DNA from: CAZSIA01 sp045126355
Lineage (GTDB): Bacteria; Bacillota_I; Bacilli_A; Acholeplasmatales; Anaeroplasmataceae
Assembly (NCBI GenBank): GCA_045126355.1
Contig: JBGVOE010000125.1
Location: 1-52,003, forward strand
Length of the DNA: 52,003 nt
Reading direction: 5' to 3'
Shown: positions 44,190 through 52,003 of the stretch, one piece after another
Layout of the letters: each line of letters begins with the position of its first letter
How positions within the stretch are numbered: the first letter of the stretch is position 1
Translations under genes and position numbers: made by a program
Notes under the pieces: generated by a model
What the model saw: the letters and a program-made list of their open reading frames with translations, nothing else
Databases searched by the model: none
What the model was told of the DNA's origin: nothing

Positions 44190-45104
44190 TTAATCCTCCT
44201 TAAATTTTTCAATTAAAGACAATGATATTTCATATTGAACTTTACAAATTCCATTCGATAAATCGTCGGCTTTAATTTTTGGAAATTCTGAATTAACAAT
44301 ATATTTATCAACTCTAATCAAATTATATACATAATTATCATAAACTTCATTATACGAATAGCCAACTTGTTTTAATTTTTCGAAAAATATATCTCTATCC
44401 GTTTCATATTGTATCATATTTGATATTGTTCCTACCAGAGCATTTAATGAAATTCCATTAAAACTTGGGCTCATTTTTTCAAATAAATACACTACTAATT
44501 TACCTTCTATAGTGCTATCAAGTTGTTCTATAGAAGAAATAGACACAGTACTTCTAAAACTATTGATGGATTTTATTTCATACCATTCATTTTTGTATGA
44601 AAAGTCTTTATGTGTTGGTTCAGGTCCGCTCCACCCATTTAAACCATTTGAAATACCATAAACTTTAAAACAAAAATCTTTTAAAAATAACAACTCACCA
44701 ATCAAACCCAGAACTTCATTTTCAGATAAAATTTTAGAGTTACCATAAAACATTTTCTTCCATTGATTATATCTATTAACAATTTCTAAATACCCATCAG
44801 CACCTGAATAACTAGCAGTTTGATTAATAATATCTTCGCAGAAATTATAAAATAATGAGAAATTATCTTTTGCAGTATAAGAAAATAATATTGAATAATA
44901 ATTTGTTGTTTTAACTTGTTTTATCTCTAAAACACTATTACCAACAATCTTCACGGGCAAAAAATTACCATTATATCTTAGAGTAGGAAAACCTTTATCA
45001 TTTTTCCCAATATACAATTCTAGCGGATGCGAATCAGAAACACGAACATATTGAGAATTTTGATTTATAAGTCTAATTTTTTCTTCTATTTCTTTTCTAT
45101 TCAT
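44190..45104 (-). CDS. PD-(D/E)XK motif protein, DUF4420-like
   Basis: The start is placed at the ATG 45102-45104, nine bases after GAGGAGG, giving 304 residues; in that case the ATG overlaps the Z1 stop (ATGAATAG). The nuclease-type core is GEVLGLIGELLFL-like (Glu137), then GPEPTHKDFSY (Asp167) and NEWYEIKSINS (Glu176-x-Lys178). DUF4420 members are almost always found beside Z1 and GHKL ATPase genes, so it is likely the second DNA-cutting component. Codon use and AT content match its neighbours. Confidence 0.85.
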   Translation of the reverse strand: MNRKEIEEKIRLINQNSQYVRVSDSHPLELYIGKNDKGFPTLRYNGNFLPVKIVGNSVLEIKQVKTTNYYSILFSYTAKDNFSLFYNFCEDIINQTASYSGADGYLEIVNRYNQWKKMFYGNSKILSENEVLGLIGELLFLKDFCFKVYGISNGLNGWSGPEPTHKDFSYKNEWYEIKSINSFRSTVSISSIEQLDSTIEGKLVVYLFEKMSPSFNGISLNALVGTISNMIQYETDRDIFFEKLKQVGYSYNEVYDNYVYNLIRVDKYIVNSEFPKIKADDLSNGICKVQYEISLSLIEKFKED

Positions 45105-47853
45105 CTGCATCTTCCTCCTCAAAATCATGATCTTTTTCGTAATAATTTACTGTTTTATTAACAGTATAAAGAACTGCGTGTTCGTGTTCTCCATCTTTTG
45201 AAGGGAATCCAATAGCATAACCTACTAAGTATGGATATCTATTTGAACGTAATTCTCGTTTTAATTTATTTTCTTCTGAAATATACTTATAATCAGCACT
45301 ATCATTAGGTTCATCATGATTATCAGGATCTACAAAATATATTATTAGTAGAGGATTTCTGCCTTTAATTAAGAAATCTTGGGCTCTAGCGTTTTCACTT
45401 ATATGATTTTGTTGTTCTCTTGAAAGACCATATCTAGCATCTGATCTACCCCACAAGTGAGCTCTTTTTGCATTCATTCTTATAACATTTGAACTAGGAA
45501 CATCAAATCTACGAGAAACTAATTTTATATTTAAATCTACTTCTCTTAATACTAAATGTTTTTCAGATGAACCTCCAATAACCAAAACATCAAATCGTTC
45601 TAGTTCTGAATCCGTTCTACTTAAAAACGAATTTATTTGTCTAACATCAAAGTTTTCATTAGCTTCATGTATTTTTATGGCATTCAACAAGTTCAATATA
45701 TCCTTTTTATCTATATTTCTAAAATACGGATGTTGAGTTATAGAAACATCTCTTTTCCCAATTAAAATATTCTTAATAAAATCTATTGTAGCTTTGATGT
45801 TTTCATCAATAACACTTAAATCTCTATGAAGATATGGGGTTTCAAAGATATTACCATAAAATGATTTTCTGTCCACTTTATTCTTAGTGTTTCTCATTTT
45901 ATTAGATGCTGTTATACCTAGTTCTATGGAATCATTTCTAACTCTAATACCATAATCTTCTGGCTTTTTATTTTGTTCACCCATCTTAACAATATCTTCT
46001 TTTAAACACTCAATTGAAATACAAATATCCTTATAATAATCTGAAGATTCTCTAGTTATAAATATTTTACATAAATCATCATAACCATCTCTATAGCCAA
46101 ACCATCTACCCATTTGCATTAAAACGTCAAATGTTGCAGTATTTCTGTAGAAATAACTAACACACAATCCTTCTAGTGTTAAACCACGTGACAACGCTAA
46201 TCCACCTATTGAAATAACTCTAACACCATCCGGATCTTCATAATTTAATTTTTCGGATTTCTTCGATGAGTTTACGACTATAATTTTTATTTTACTAATG
46301 GCATCATATAAATTCGAAAAAACACTTTCCCAAGTGATTAATTTGCCGTTAAAATATACATCGCTATATTCTATATCAAATGAATCCTTCAAGCTTCTTA
46401 TATAAGGATTTGTCAATGCATATTCTTTATCTAATTTTGAACATTGTTTAACATTCTTTTTAACTTTATCAAAATAATCCTCAACGATTTCTTTAATAAC
46501 TTGCTGAACATTTGTAAATCTAGACATATTTATGAGCATAGATCTATTTGTATTCTTATTCGAATCTCTTATATCTCTAATTGTATTTGCCAACAAAAAC
46601 GTGTTGATAGAATGGTAAACAGATCCAAACAATTCGTTTCCATCCCAATCTTTTTTATGCTTCATAGGGAAAATATTTTCATCAAAATCATTAATTATTT
46701 TGACATTAGAGTTTTCATTGAAGAAATATCTTCTTGAACCACAATAATTGCTCGGTGCATTTAAAGCATATATGAAATCACGCGGGAATAAATCATCACT
46801 CAACATTTCATCTTCTCTATCGTAGCTAATAAAAACATTGGCAAAAGGTGTAGCTGTAAACCCTACATAACTGTTTCGCGTGAATAAAGATAAAATGTTT
46901 CTAATATATTTATTAATCTTTGTAGGATCATCATCTGCCTTATTTGTATTAATACTGGCATTATCAGCCTCATCATCAATCATAAGCATTGGAAAGTTTA
47001 TTTTGTCATGCTCACCTATAGTGTTTATCAACTTTAAAGAAGAATAAAGTTTTTTTAATACTGGTACATTCTTTTTGACAACAAAAATCATAGGTTCCAT
47101 TGAATAATCGCTTATTTTATATGTTGTGTTTTGGTCATCTCCAGATGTGAAATCCTTAGCTCTACTAGTAAAAGCCTTAGGTAATTTTTTCCCTCTTCCT
47201 ACTCCTACATCAACACCATTTACAGAATCATATCCAATAAATCCTTCTTCAACTCTTATTTGAGTTTGCTTTCTTAAACTTTCTATTGTCCCTGTTAAAA
47301 TGAAAATAACTTTATAACCAGCATCTGCTGCTTTTGATAACAGTCCTAGATAATTCGAAGTTTTTCCTGATTGAACATCTCCAACCACTAATCCTCTAAT
47401 AGAAAATGCAGTGTCATCTGCTTGAGGATTTCCCAAATAAGACATTATACTTTTCAATGTTTTTTCCTCTAAGACTTTAACAATGTTAGGTGAAAAATGC
47501 TTAATATTTAATAAATAATTTTTATATCTATTCCAATAATATTCATCAAAATCATCAGAAGATAATAAGTTATTATACCATTCATAATCATGCTCGTAAT
47601 CTCCTAGAATAGCGTGTCCTTCTTCTTGAAATATTGAATGGATAGATTTAATTCTATTAATCACTTCTGTTTTTTCTTTTTCATCTAATTCAATCTCTGG
47701 AATTATACTCGATAGCATATTTTTGGTTTGTTCTAGAGATTGAATAATATCTAAATCTTTTAAAATAAAATTTGGATTCATGTAAAGTTGAATACTTTTA
47801 TATGAATTAAATTGTTGTAAATAAATTTCAAATATTTCTTCTCTATTTTTCAT
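45097..47853 (-). CDS. Z1 domain SF2 helicase-like ATPase
   Basis: A 918-residue protein. Helicase motifs are Walker A GDVQSGKT (158-165) with the 'Q' before SGKT typical of this family, DEAD-type MIDDEADNAS (291-300), GFTATPFAN (331-339) and a motif VI-like QMGRWFGYR (about 585). The Z1 domain (PF10593) follows and includes LALSRGLTLEGLCVSYFYRN. It would translocate on or remodel DNA. It overlaps the GHKL gene by 11 bp and the nuclease gene by 8 bp, so all are translated together. Confidence 0.92.
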   Translation of the reverse strand: MKNREEIFEIYLQQFNSYKSIQLYMNPNFILKDLDIIQSLEQTKNMLSSIIPEIELDEKEKTEVINRIKSIHSIFQEEGHAILGDYEHDYEWYNNLLSSDDFDEYYWNRYKNYLLNIKHFSPNIVKVLEEKTLKSIMSYLGNPQADDTAFSIRGLVVGDVQSGKTSNYLGLLSKAADAGYKVIFILTGTIESLRKQTQIRVEEGFIGYDSVNGVDVGVGRGKKLPKAFTSRAKDFTSGDDQNTTYKISDYSMEPMIFVVKKNVPVLKKLYSSLKLINTIGEHDKINFPMLMIDDEADNASINTNKADDDPTKINKYIRNILSLFTRNSYVGFTATPFANVFISYDREDEMLSDDLFPRDFIYALNAPSNYCGSRRYFFNENSNVKIINDFDENIFPMKHKKDWDGNELFGSVYHSINTFLLANTIRDIRDSNKNTNRSMLINMSRFTNVQQVIKEIVEDYFDKVKKNVKQCSKLDKEYALTNPYIRSLKDSFDIEYSDVYFNGKLITWESVFSNLYDAISKIKIIVVNSSKKSEKLNYEDPDGVRVISIGGLALSRGLTLEGLCVSYFYRNTATFDVLMQMGRWFGYRDGYDDLCKIFITRESSDYYKDICISIECLKEDIVKMGEQNKKPEDYGIRVRNDSIELGITASNKMRNTKNKVDRKSFYGNIFETPYLHRDLSVIDENIKATIDFIKNILIGKRDVSITQHPYFRNIDKKDILNLLNAIKIHEANENFDVRQINSFLSRTDSELERFDVLVIGGSSEKHLVLREVDLNIKLVSRRFDVPSSNVIRMNAKRAHLWGRSDARYGLSREQQNHISENARAQDFLIKGRNPLLIIYFVDPDNHDEPNDSADYKYISEENKLKRELRSNRYPYLVGYAIGFPSKDGEHEHAVLYTVNKTVNYYEKDHDFEEEDADE

Positions 47854-49324
47854 TAAAAACCATCTCCTTTATTTTCTCTGAGATTAATTCATTATTAAAT
47901 GGTTCATACTTACAAACCATCTCCAATACTTTTTCATCAGTCATTTGAGTAAGGTTTTTAATTCTTTTAAATTGTGCAACACCCTCTAAAATAATAGACT
48001 CCAAATATTTATCATCTAACTTTGTTTCATTATTCTTGTTACAAATCGAATTATATATATCATCATATGGTAAAGATGAAGAAATAACATCTATAAAATG
48101 TAAAATCTTTATTTTATCTTTATCATCAAATTCATCTAAAAATCTTCTAATAAATTCTGAATCTTCATTAATAAAAAACAAATCTTTATTTTCTCTGCTT
48201 AAGGTCTTGTTCCAAATTTTTGTATTATCTTTTTCTAATGTTAACTTAACCCTTTTAGATGTTTTTTCTTTAGATCTAGAGCAAACATTATTAACTGCTT
48301 TACGCAAATTATTCAAAATTTGTTTTGGAATTGTAGCACTTTGTTTTTTAACATCAATTTCCCACATATCATCCAAAGTATTGGGAATATCGACTTTTAT
48401 CCTTCCGTATTTAAATAGCTCACTATTAATATTGTTTGAAGATAATCTAAACCAAGTACCATAAATAATTAACCTTTCATTTCTATAAACGTAGAATCCT
48501 TGTCCATTTCTAAGAGATTCAATTCCACCTAGTTTTTCGATATCATCGTTAGTCAAATCAGATTGATGAGGTAAAATGAAAGGTTGTATTTTTACAATAG
48601 ACCCATTTACATCAATCTCTTTAGGATTTTGAGAATCTGTTTTACTATGGTATTCAAGAAAAGGATCAATAGGTGTTAACAAGGCGTTATTAATATAAAT
48701 TTTTAATGATTTAAATGGATTGCTCATAAATCGATGAAATACTAACCTTATATGGATTTCCGCTTCGTCTACTTCATCACATAGATATTCTCTAATTCTT
48801 CCACCACTTTTTTTGATTCCTATATCAAAATTTTCCCACACTACTAATGTTCCTTGATTTAAGCCTCTCAATGTATTAATATTAGGGATTTTTTCTATTT
48901 CAAAATCTTCTAATTTCAAGCAGTCCCATTCCTTATTCTCTATAACACTGTCTAAGTTCCATTGGTACGCATAAATATTACTTCCTTTTTTAGATGCAAC
49001 AGTCAATACTCTACATTGTGATAAAGATGCGGATTTTAGTCCTAAGCCAAATCGCCCCAAATCGTTACTACCATAATACTCTTTACTACTTCCGTATTTC
49101 ATTGCATTAAAAAGTTCTAAATCATCCATTCCTTCCCCATCGTCTAAAATAGATATGAAAATCATATCATCATTAATTGGAGAAGAAATATAAATGTTTT
49201 TAGCTTTTGCAGATATAGAATTATCAATAATATCCGCTATAGCAGTTTTAAAATTATATCCTATTGAACGCATTGAATTCATTAATACATTTGGTGATGG
49301 AGTATTCTTAATCTTTATAGCCAT
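47843..49324 (-). CDS. GHKL (MutL/MORC-like) ATPase
   Basis: A 493-residue protein. The N-terminal GHKL ATPase domain shows the N box IADIIDNSISA (Asp31, Asn35), G1 ILDDGEGMDDLE (DDGEG 61-65) and G2 DLGRFGLGLKSAS (GRFGLG 90-95), as in MutL and prokaryotic MORC homologues. The middle has a transducer-like region ending near FRLSSNNINSELFKYGRIKVD; the C-terminal 150 residues are helical. Such ATPases probably clamp DNA on ATP binding. It is the first gene of the defence operon, with a GAGG ribosome binding site. Confidence 0.9.
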   Translation of the reverse strand: MAIKIKNTPSPNVLMNSMRSIGYNFKTAIADIIDNSISAKAKNIYISSPINDDMIFISILDDGEGMDDLELFNAMKYGSSKEYYGSNDLGRFGLGLKSASLSQCRVLTVASKKGSNIYAYQWNLDSVIENKEWDCLKLEDFEIEKIPNINTLRGLNQGTLVVWENFDIGIKKSGGRIREYLCDEVDEAEIHIRLVFHRFMSNPFKSLKIYINNALLTPIDPFLEYHSKTDSQNPKEIDVNGSIVKIQPFILPHQSDLTNDDIEKLGGIESLRNGQGFYVYRNERLIIYGTWFRLSSNNINSELFKYGRIKVDIPNTLDDMWEIDVKKQSATIPKQILNNLRKAVNNVCSRSKEKTSKRVKLTLEKDNTKIWNKTLSRENKDLFFINEDSEFIRRFLDEFDDKDKIKILHFIDVISSSLPYDDIYNSICNKNNETKLDDKYLESIILEGVAQFKRIKNLTQMTDEKVLEMVCKYEPFNNELISEKIKEMVFNEK

Positions 49325-49372
49325 ATCAACGCCTCATTTCCAGTTTTCGAAAAATGCTTGTATTTTTATATT

Positions 49373-49401
49373 ATTTTATCACTTTATGATAAAAATTGCA
49401 A
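49373..49401 (-). promoter_or_regulatory. Defence operon promoter with an overlapping palindrome
   Basis: On the minus strand TTGCAA (49396-49401) and TAAAAT (49373-49378) are spaced by 17 bp. A perfect 8-bp inverted repeat with a 5-base centre, TTTTATCA-n5-TGATAAAA (49374-49394), covers the -10 and the spacer. This is the arrangement expected of an operator, although no regulator gene lies in the operon. Confidence 0.55.
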
Positions 49402-49434
49402 AAAATTAGTCGTGCTACAACAACAAATAAATAA

Positions 49435-49466
49435 AACTTACTAGTTTTGCCACTAATAAGCTCTAT
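49435..49466 (-). terminator. Terminator upstream of the defence operon
   Basis: ACTTACTAG and ACTAATAAG (plus 49439-49447 and 49454-49463, with one G.U pair in minus RNA) form a stem followed by TTTTATTTATT. It ends the small gene at 49509-49709 and insulates the defence promoter. Confidence 0.65.
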
Positions 49467-49508
49467 TTGTATATTATATTAAAATTTTTGTAAAAAATGC
49501 ATCTAACA

Positions 49509-49709
49509 TTATTGTATGATTGCAAAATAATATAAATCATCTTCTATTACTTCTACAGTTCTTTGTGTAGGATGTTTTCTTGGATTCTTTAATATTTCCA
49601 CCACATTTGGTGTATCATGCATTTTTAATCCATGACTTCTTTTAACTTCAGCTATATAAAATGTATGAACTTTAAAACCATATTTGTTTAAGATGTATTC
49701 CTGAATCAT
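49509..49709 (-). CDS. Small protein like the C-terminal extension of RlmD-type methyltransferases
   Basis: A 66-residue protein: MIQEYILNKYGFKVHTFYIA, then EVKRSHGLKMHDTPNVVEIL and a C-terminal VIEDDLYYFAIIQ. The pattern YGFKVHTxYIAEVKRxHGL... followed by a short acidic helix before a hydrophobic end closely resembles the short C-terminal extension that many Clostridia-type 23S rRNA uracil methyltransferases (RlmD/RumA) carry after the catalytic core. No core domain is present, so it may be a stand-alone domain or a remnant. A weak AAGG site precedes the ATG. The assignment rests on pattern memory only. Confidence 0.5.
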   Translation of the reverse strand: MIQEYILNKYGFKVHTFYIAEVKRSHGLKMHDTPNVVEILKNPRKHPTQRTVEVIEDDLYYFAIIQ

Positions 49710-49755
49710 CTTATATGTAACCTTGATCTTTTTACAATTTTTCTACAGGATTCTC

Positions 49756-50010
49756 CTACAGGTCACAGTGACATGACTTTTGATAACTATCATCTAACGG
49801 TCCATCCAATCGTAGAGGCATAGTTTCACCTAATGTATATTGATATCTAAAGTTGCTTTGTGCATACATTGCCTTATTTGCTTCAAATCCTTAAACATTT
49901 AAATATTTTGAAACAACCGCAACCAGCTCCTGAACTTTAAATAACAAATTATCATTAGAGTCGCAATCTGGCAGAAATATAACACTAAAATAGACTATTT
50001 TTACTTTCAT
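49756..50010 (-). pseudogene. Small gene broken by one in-frame stop
   Basis: On the minus strand an ATG at 50008-50010, behind GAGGTAAAG, opens a frame MKVKIVYFSVIFLPDCDSND that is stopped by TAA at 49891-49893. The same frame continues as GFEANKAMYAQSNFRYQYTL to RLDGPLDDSYQKSCHCDL and ends at 49756. One base change would restore an 84-codon gene. I recognise no family. Confidence 0.5.
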
Positions 50011-50084
50011 ATGTTTCTTTACCTCTTTTCAAAAAAATCTATCAAGCCTACTCTAAATTTAGGAACTCCACATACAGTGGGCTA

Positions 50085-50325
50085 TTAGTATACCTCAAGT
50101 GCATATTGTGGTATTCCTTTGGATTTTTGTTTGACAGCTTTTTCTATAAATTTTTCTTAATTGACGCCATTAATTGCACATACAACAATTAATAGTCTTA
50201 CTAGTGTCAAAGCGTCCTTTGAGGAAATAACCAATTATCTTTCAACAGTAATACTCAAATAAGAAGCATTTGTCAGGAAATAACAACAATTTTTACCTCT
50301 CATATATAAGGCTTCGAAAACGCAA
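50085..50325 (-). pseudogene. Degraded gene fragment
   Basis: One frame on the minus strand reads EALYMRGKNCCYFLTNASYL, then (after a stop) LVISSKDALTLVRLLIVVCA and (after another stop) EKFIEKAVKQKSKGIPQYAL, ending EVY-stop. The frame is held over about 80 codons with two stops, which suggests a decayed gene. I do not recognise the family. Confidence 0.35.
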
Positions 50326-50487
50326 TTTTACTACCATAAAATTAAAATTTTATTTTTTTTACTTTTTTCGTTGCTCCTTTCACTTTATGTAGGTAAAAGA
50401 ATAAAGAAAACGCACGCTTTTTGTTAAAAAAACATTTTCACATATAAAACACATAATAAATAACTAATAATACGTATTTTGATAAAA
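50326..50487. other. Non-coding AT-rich spacer
   Basis: Poly-A/T tracts without a gene, promoter or repeat that I can support. Confidence 0.4.
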
Positions 50488-50520
50488 AAATAAAAACCAC
50501 GACAAGAAAAAATCATGGTT
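50488..50520 (-). terminator. Terminator of the Gly-rich protein gene
   Basis: In minus-strand RNA AACCAUGA pairs with UCGUGGUU (one G.U; plus 50496-50503 and 50513-50520), followed by UUUAUUUUUUU. Confidence 0.75.
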
Positions 50521-50556
50521 AATATCTATATTCACTTATTAAATTAAAATATTATA

Positions 50557-51537
50557 TCAAAAACACTTTTCTAACTTAATAAAAGCATTACGCATCATAA
50601 TGTTTTTATTTTTCAAATATTCATCAGCTCCATTATAATTGATTAAATAATCATTTTTAATGTCTGCATCCACATCTATCAAGACTGAAATCACTTCTTT
50701 AACTGTAGTTGTAGAATAACCATTTAAAACTTTGCTGAATTGTACAAAAGTTAATGATGCAGCTAATGAATAACTTAGTTCTTCCAATGACATGTTTTTA
50801 AAATTATTCAAAACAGCTCTCTTATCAATAGCATTTTTGGCTTTATATACAACACCGCCAATACTTGCAGCACCAGCAACAGAAACTAAACTAAGTAAAG
50901 CACATCCACCAGCCATGCCCAAACCGCCAGTTGCTAAAGAACCACCACCTAACGTAGATAATGTTACTCCTAAAGGGCCTGGAGCCATTAGCGCTAAACC
51001 ATTAGTCAATACGGTAAGAGCTAAAAATGCAACAGCACCAGATGCTATAGCCATATTCCTATTAGCTGTGTAATTAATTTGAATTTTTGACCAATTATCT
51101 TTGTAAACATTTAATAAATTAAATAAAGCATTATCCATAAAACCCAATCTCTTAGATAATGTTGAAAGCCCTCGTTCTACTACAGTTTTTTCAAATAATG
51201 AATCAATCGATAAAACAAATTGCATTCCCCACTTGATTCGATTTTCAAACATTTGATCATTAATAAATAAATTTGAAATTAAAAATGCAATTCTACTATC
51301 TTTTCTGTCATGATAACCTGCTTTGGCCATTTCTAATGTTTTTGCTTTGTATAACTCAGTAGCCTCTGCAAATTTTTTACGTTCATTTTCAACACCAAAG
51401 ATTGCACTTGATAAAGTACCTTGCATGGCTTTATCATATTTTTGCTTATAATATTCATTATTAACAAAATACATAAAAAGCAAACATTGTGCATTTAATT
51501 CTCTCTCTAATTCTAACCTGTTGTAATTTTCATTCAT
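50557..51537 (-). CDS. Protein with central Gly/Ala-rich hydrophobic segment, unknown
   Basis: A 326-residue protein. Residues 1-155 are helical and charged. Residues 160-235 are strongly hydrophobic and Gly/Ala-rich: AIASGAVAFLALTVLTNGLA, then GVTLSTLGGGSLATGGLGMA and GGCALLSLVSVAGAASIGGV, reminiscent of glycine-zipper membrane hairpins seen in colicin-type or effector-type pore proteins. A soluble tail follows (240-326). No signal peptide is present. It could be a membrane-inserting effector, but I recognise no named family. It stands alone with its own terminator next to the defence locus. A site of the type AGGAG lies ahead of the ATG. Confidence 0.7.
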   Translation of the reverse strand: MNENYNRLELERELNAQCLLFMYFVNNEYYKQKYDKAMQGTLSSAIFGVENERKKFAEATELYKAKTLEMAKAGYHDRKDSRIAFLISNLFINDQMFENRIKWGMQFVLSIDSLFEKTVVERGLSTLSKRLGFMDNALFNLLNVYKDNWSKIQINYTANRNMAIASGAVAFLALTVLTNGLALMAPGPLGVTLSTLGGGSLATGGLGMAGGCALLSLVSVAGAASIGGVVYKAKNAIDKRAVLNNFKNMSLEELSYSLAASLTFVQFSKVLNGYSTTTVKEVISVLIDVDADIKNDYLINYNGADEYLKNKNIMMRNAFIKLEKCF

Positions 51538-51604
51538 ACCAACTATACTCCTTGCTATGCATTTCTATAACGATTTAATTTTACAACAAAATACATGTAT
51601 AGAC

Positions 51605-51745
51605 AATAAAAAAGCCATGAATTCAAATCATGACTTTTACTTAAATTAATATATTTTTACTTGTTGATATCTTTTAGAGATAAGAGGCAAACCGTCTCGT
51701 CGTGCAGGCCCTTGTACTAATTTTGAACTGTAGATATCAACTGCT
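51605..51745 (-). ncRNA. Dispersed structured element, copy D, with terminator
   Basis: The most complete copy. On the minus strand it opens with GTTGATATC (plus 51733-51741) and closes with GATATCAAC (51663-51671), a perfect 9-bp pair around about 60 bases. Inside lie AATTAG, GACGAGACGG, GTTTGCCTCTTATCTC and an AGAG/CTCT-type inner pair. About 20 bases later comes a terminator, GTCATGA/TCATGGC (51628-51634 and 51613-51619), with six T. It begins about 20 bases after the antiporter stop. Confidence 0.55.
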
Positions 51746-51760
51746 GCTCGTAATAGGAAT

Positions 51761-52003
51761 TTAACAGTTAGTCTGCTTTAGCAATTTTTTATAAGTATTA
51801 TCAATTAATATAGCACCCATCGGAGCGGTAAATAAAATTGACACTACTGCAGATGTTAATAGTATATCTCCACAAGCTAATCCTTCAGTTAATGCTATCG
51901 CACCTATAGAAGCTTGGACTGTTGCTTTAGGTAAATAAGACAATACTATAAATAGTTTTTCTTTCCAATCAAATTTTGTAGCAATCAAACAAACAATTAC
52001 ACC
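51761..52003 (-). CDS. CPA1-type cation/proton antiporter, C-terminal part
   Basis: The frame is open to the right edge, so the N-terminus is outside the window. The visible 80 residues match the end of NhaP/CPA1 antiporters: KEKLFIVLSYLPKATVQASI, GAIALTEGLACGDILLTSAV and VSILFTAPMGAILIDNTYKK. These membrane proteins exchange Na+ or K+ for protons. The stop is followed by element copy D and a terminator. Confidence 0.88.
   Translation of the reverse strand, partial: GVIVCLIATKFDWKEKLFIVLSYLPKATVQASIGAIALTEGLACGDILLTSAVVSILFTAPMGAILIDNTYKKLLKQTNC

Noticed and set aside
51605..51745. Retron-type msr/msd RNA, suggested by the inverted arms
   Set aside because: No reverse transcriptase gene is present in the window and the element recurs behind unrelated genes.

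Overview
The window is AT-rich bacterial DNA with strong GGAGG-type ribosome binding sites, intrinsic terminators and standard-code genes. It looks like a low-GC Gram-positive (Bacillota, or a Mycoplasmatota-affiliated gut anaerobe). Support comes from the YolD/Y-family polymerase pair, KtrAB, the UPF0237/UPF0210 pair, lipoproteins with Listeria-Bacteroides-type repeats and a giant cadherin-like surface protein. The species cannot be named from the sequence. There are no rRNA or tRNA genes and no CRISPR array.

Positions 1-25 kb are mostly ordinary chromosome. In order they hold a truncated lipoprotein; a tyrosine phenol-lyase-like beta-lyase behind a small membrane protein; an ACT-UPF0210-esterase operon; a YolD/translesion polymerase pair; a DinG/XPD-type helicase with a Cas4-like nuclease domain; a complete IS1182-family insertion sequence; a 2-hydroxyacid dehydrogenase homologue without its catalytic Arg and His; an M48 protease/sugar isomerase operon; an ABC transporter; KtrAB potassium uptake genes with a leader hairpin; a CrtO-like membrane protein; and a DUF2130 coiled-coil protein.

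Positions 25.5-32.4 kb encode a cell-surface pair: a lipoprotein with Listeria-Bacteroides-type repeats and a 1789-residue RCC1 plus cadherin-like repeat protein, 12 bp apart. From 32.4 to about 51.5 kb the DNA is accessory in character. It holds a stand-alone cyclase-homology protein, a tyrosine recombinase, an AlbA_2 regulator, small unknown genes and an XRE repressor. The repressor's divergent promoters carry three 15-bp operators exactly 28 bp apart. A MATE pump follows, then a six-gene defence locus on the minus strand: GHKL (MutL/MORC-like) ATPase, Z1 helicase-like ATPase, PD-(D/E)XK protein, AIPR protein, C5 cytosine methyltransferase, and a separately transcribed second PD-(D/E)XK nuclease. 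Degraded genes and a protein with a Gly/Ala-rich hydrophobic core come next. The window ends inside a CPA1-type cation/proton antiporter.

The most unusual signal not explained by genes is a family of four related, structured elements near 25.4, 34.5, 39.1 and 51.7 kb. All lie on the minus strand, downstream of unrelated genes and just before a Rho-independent terminator. They may be an undescribed small-RNA or 3'-UTR family, or a terminator-associated miniature repeat.
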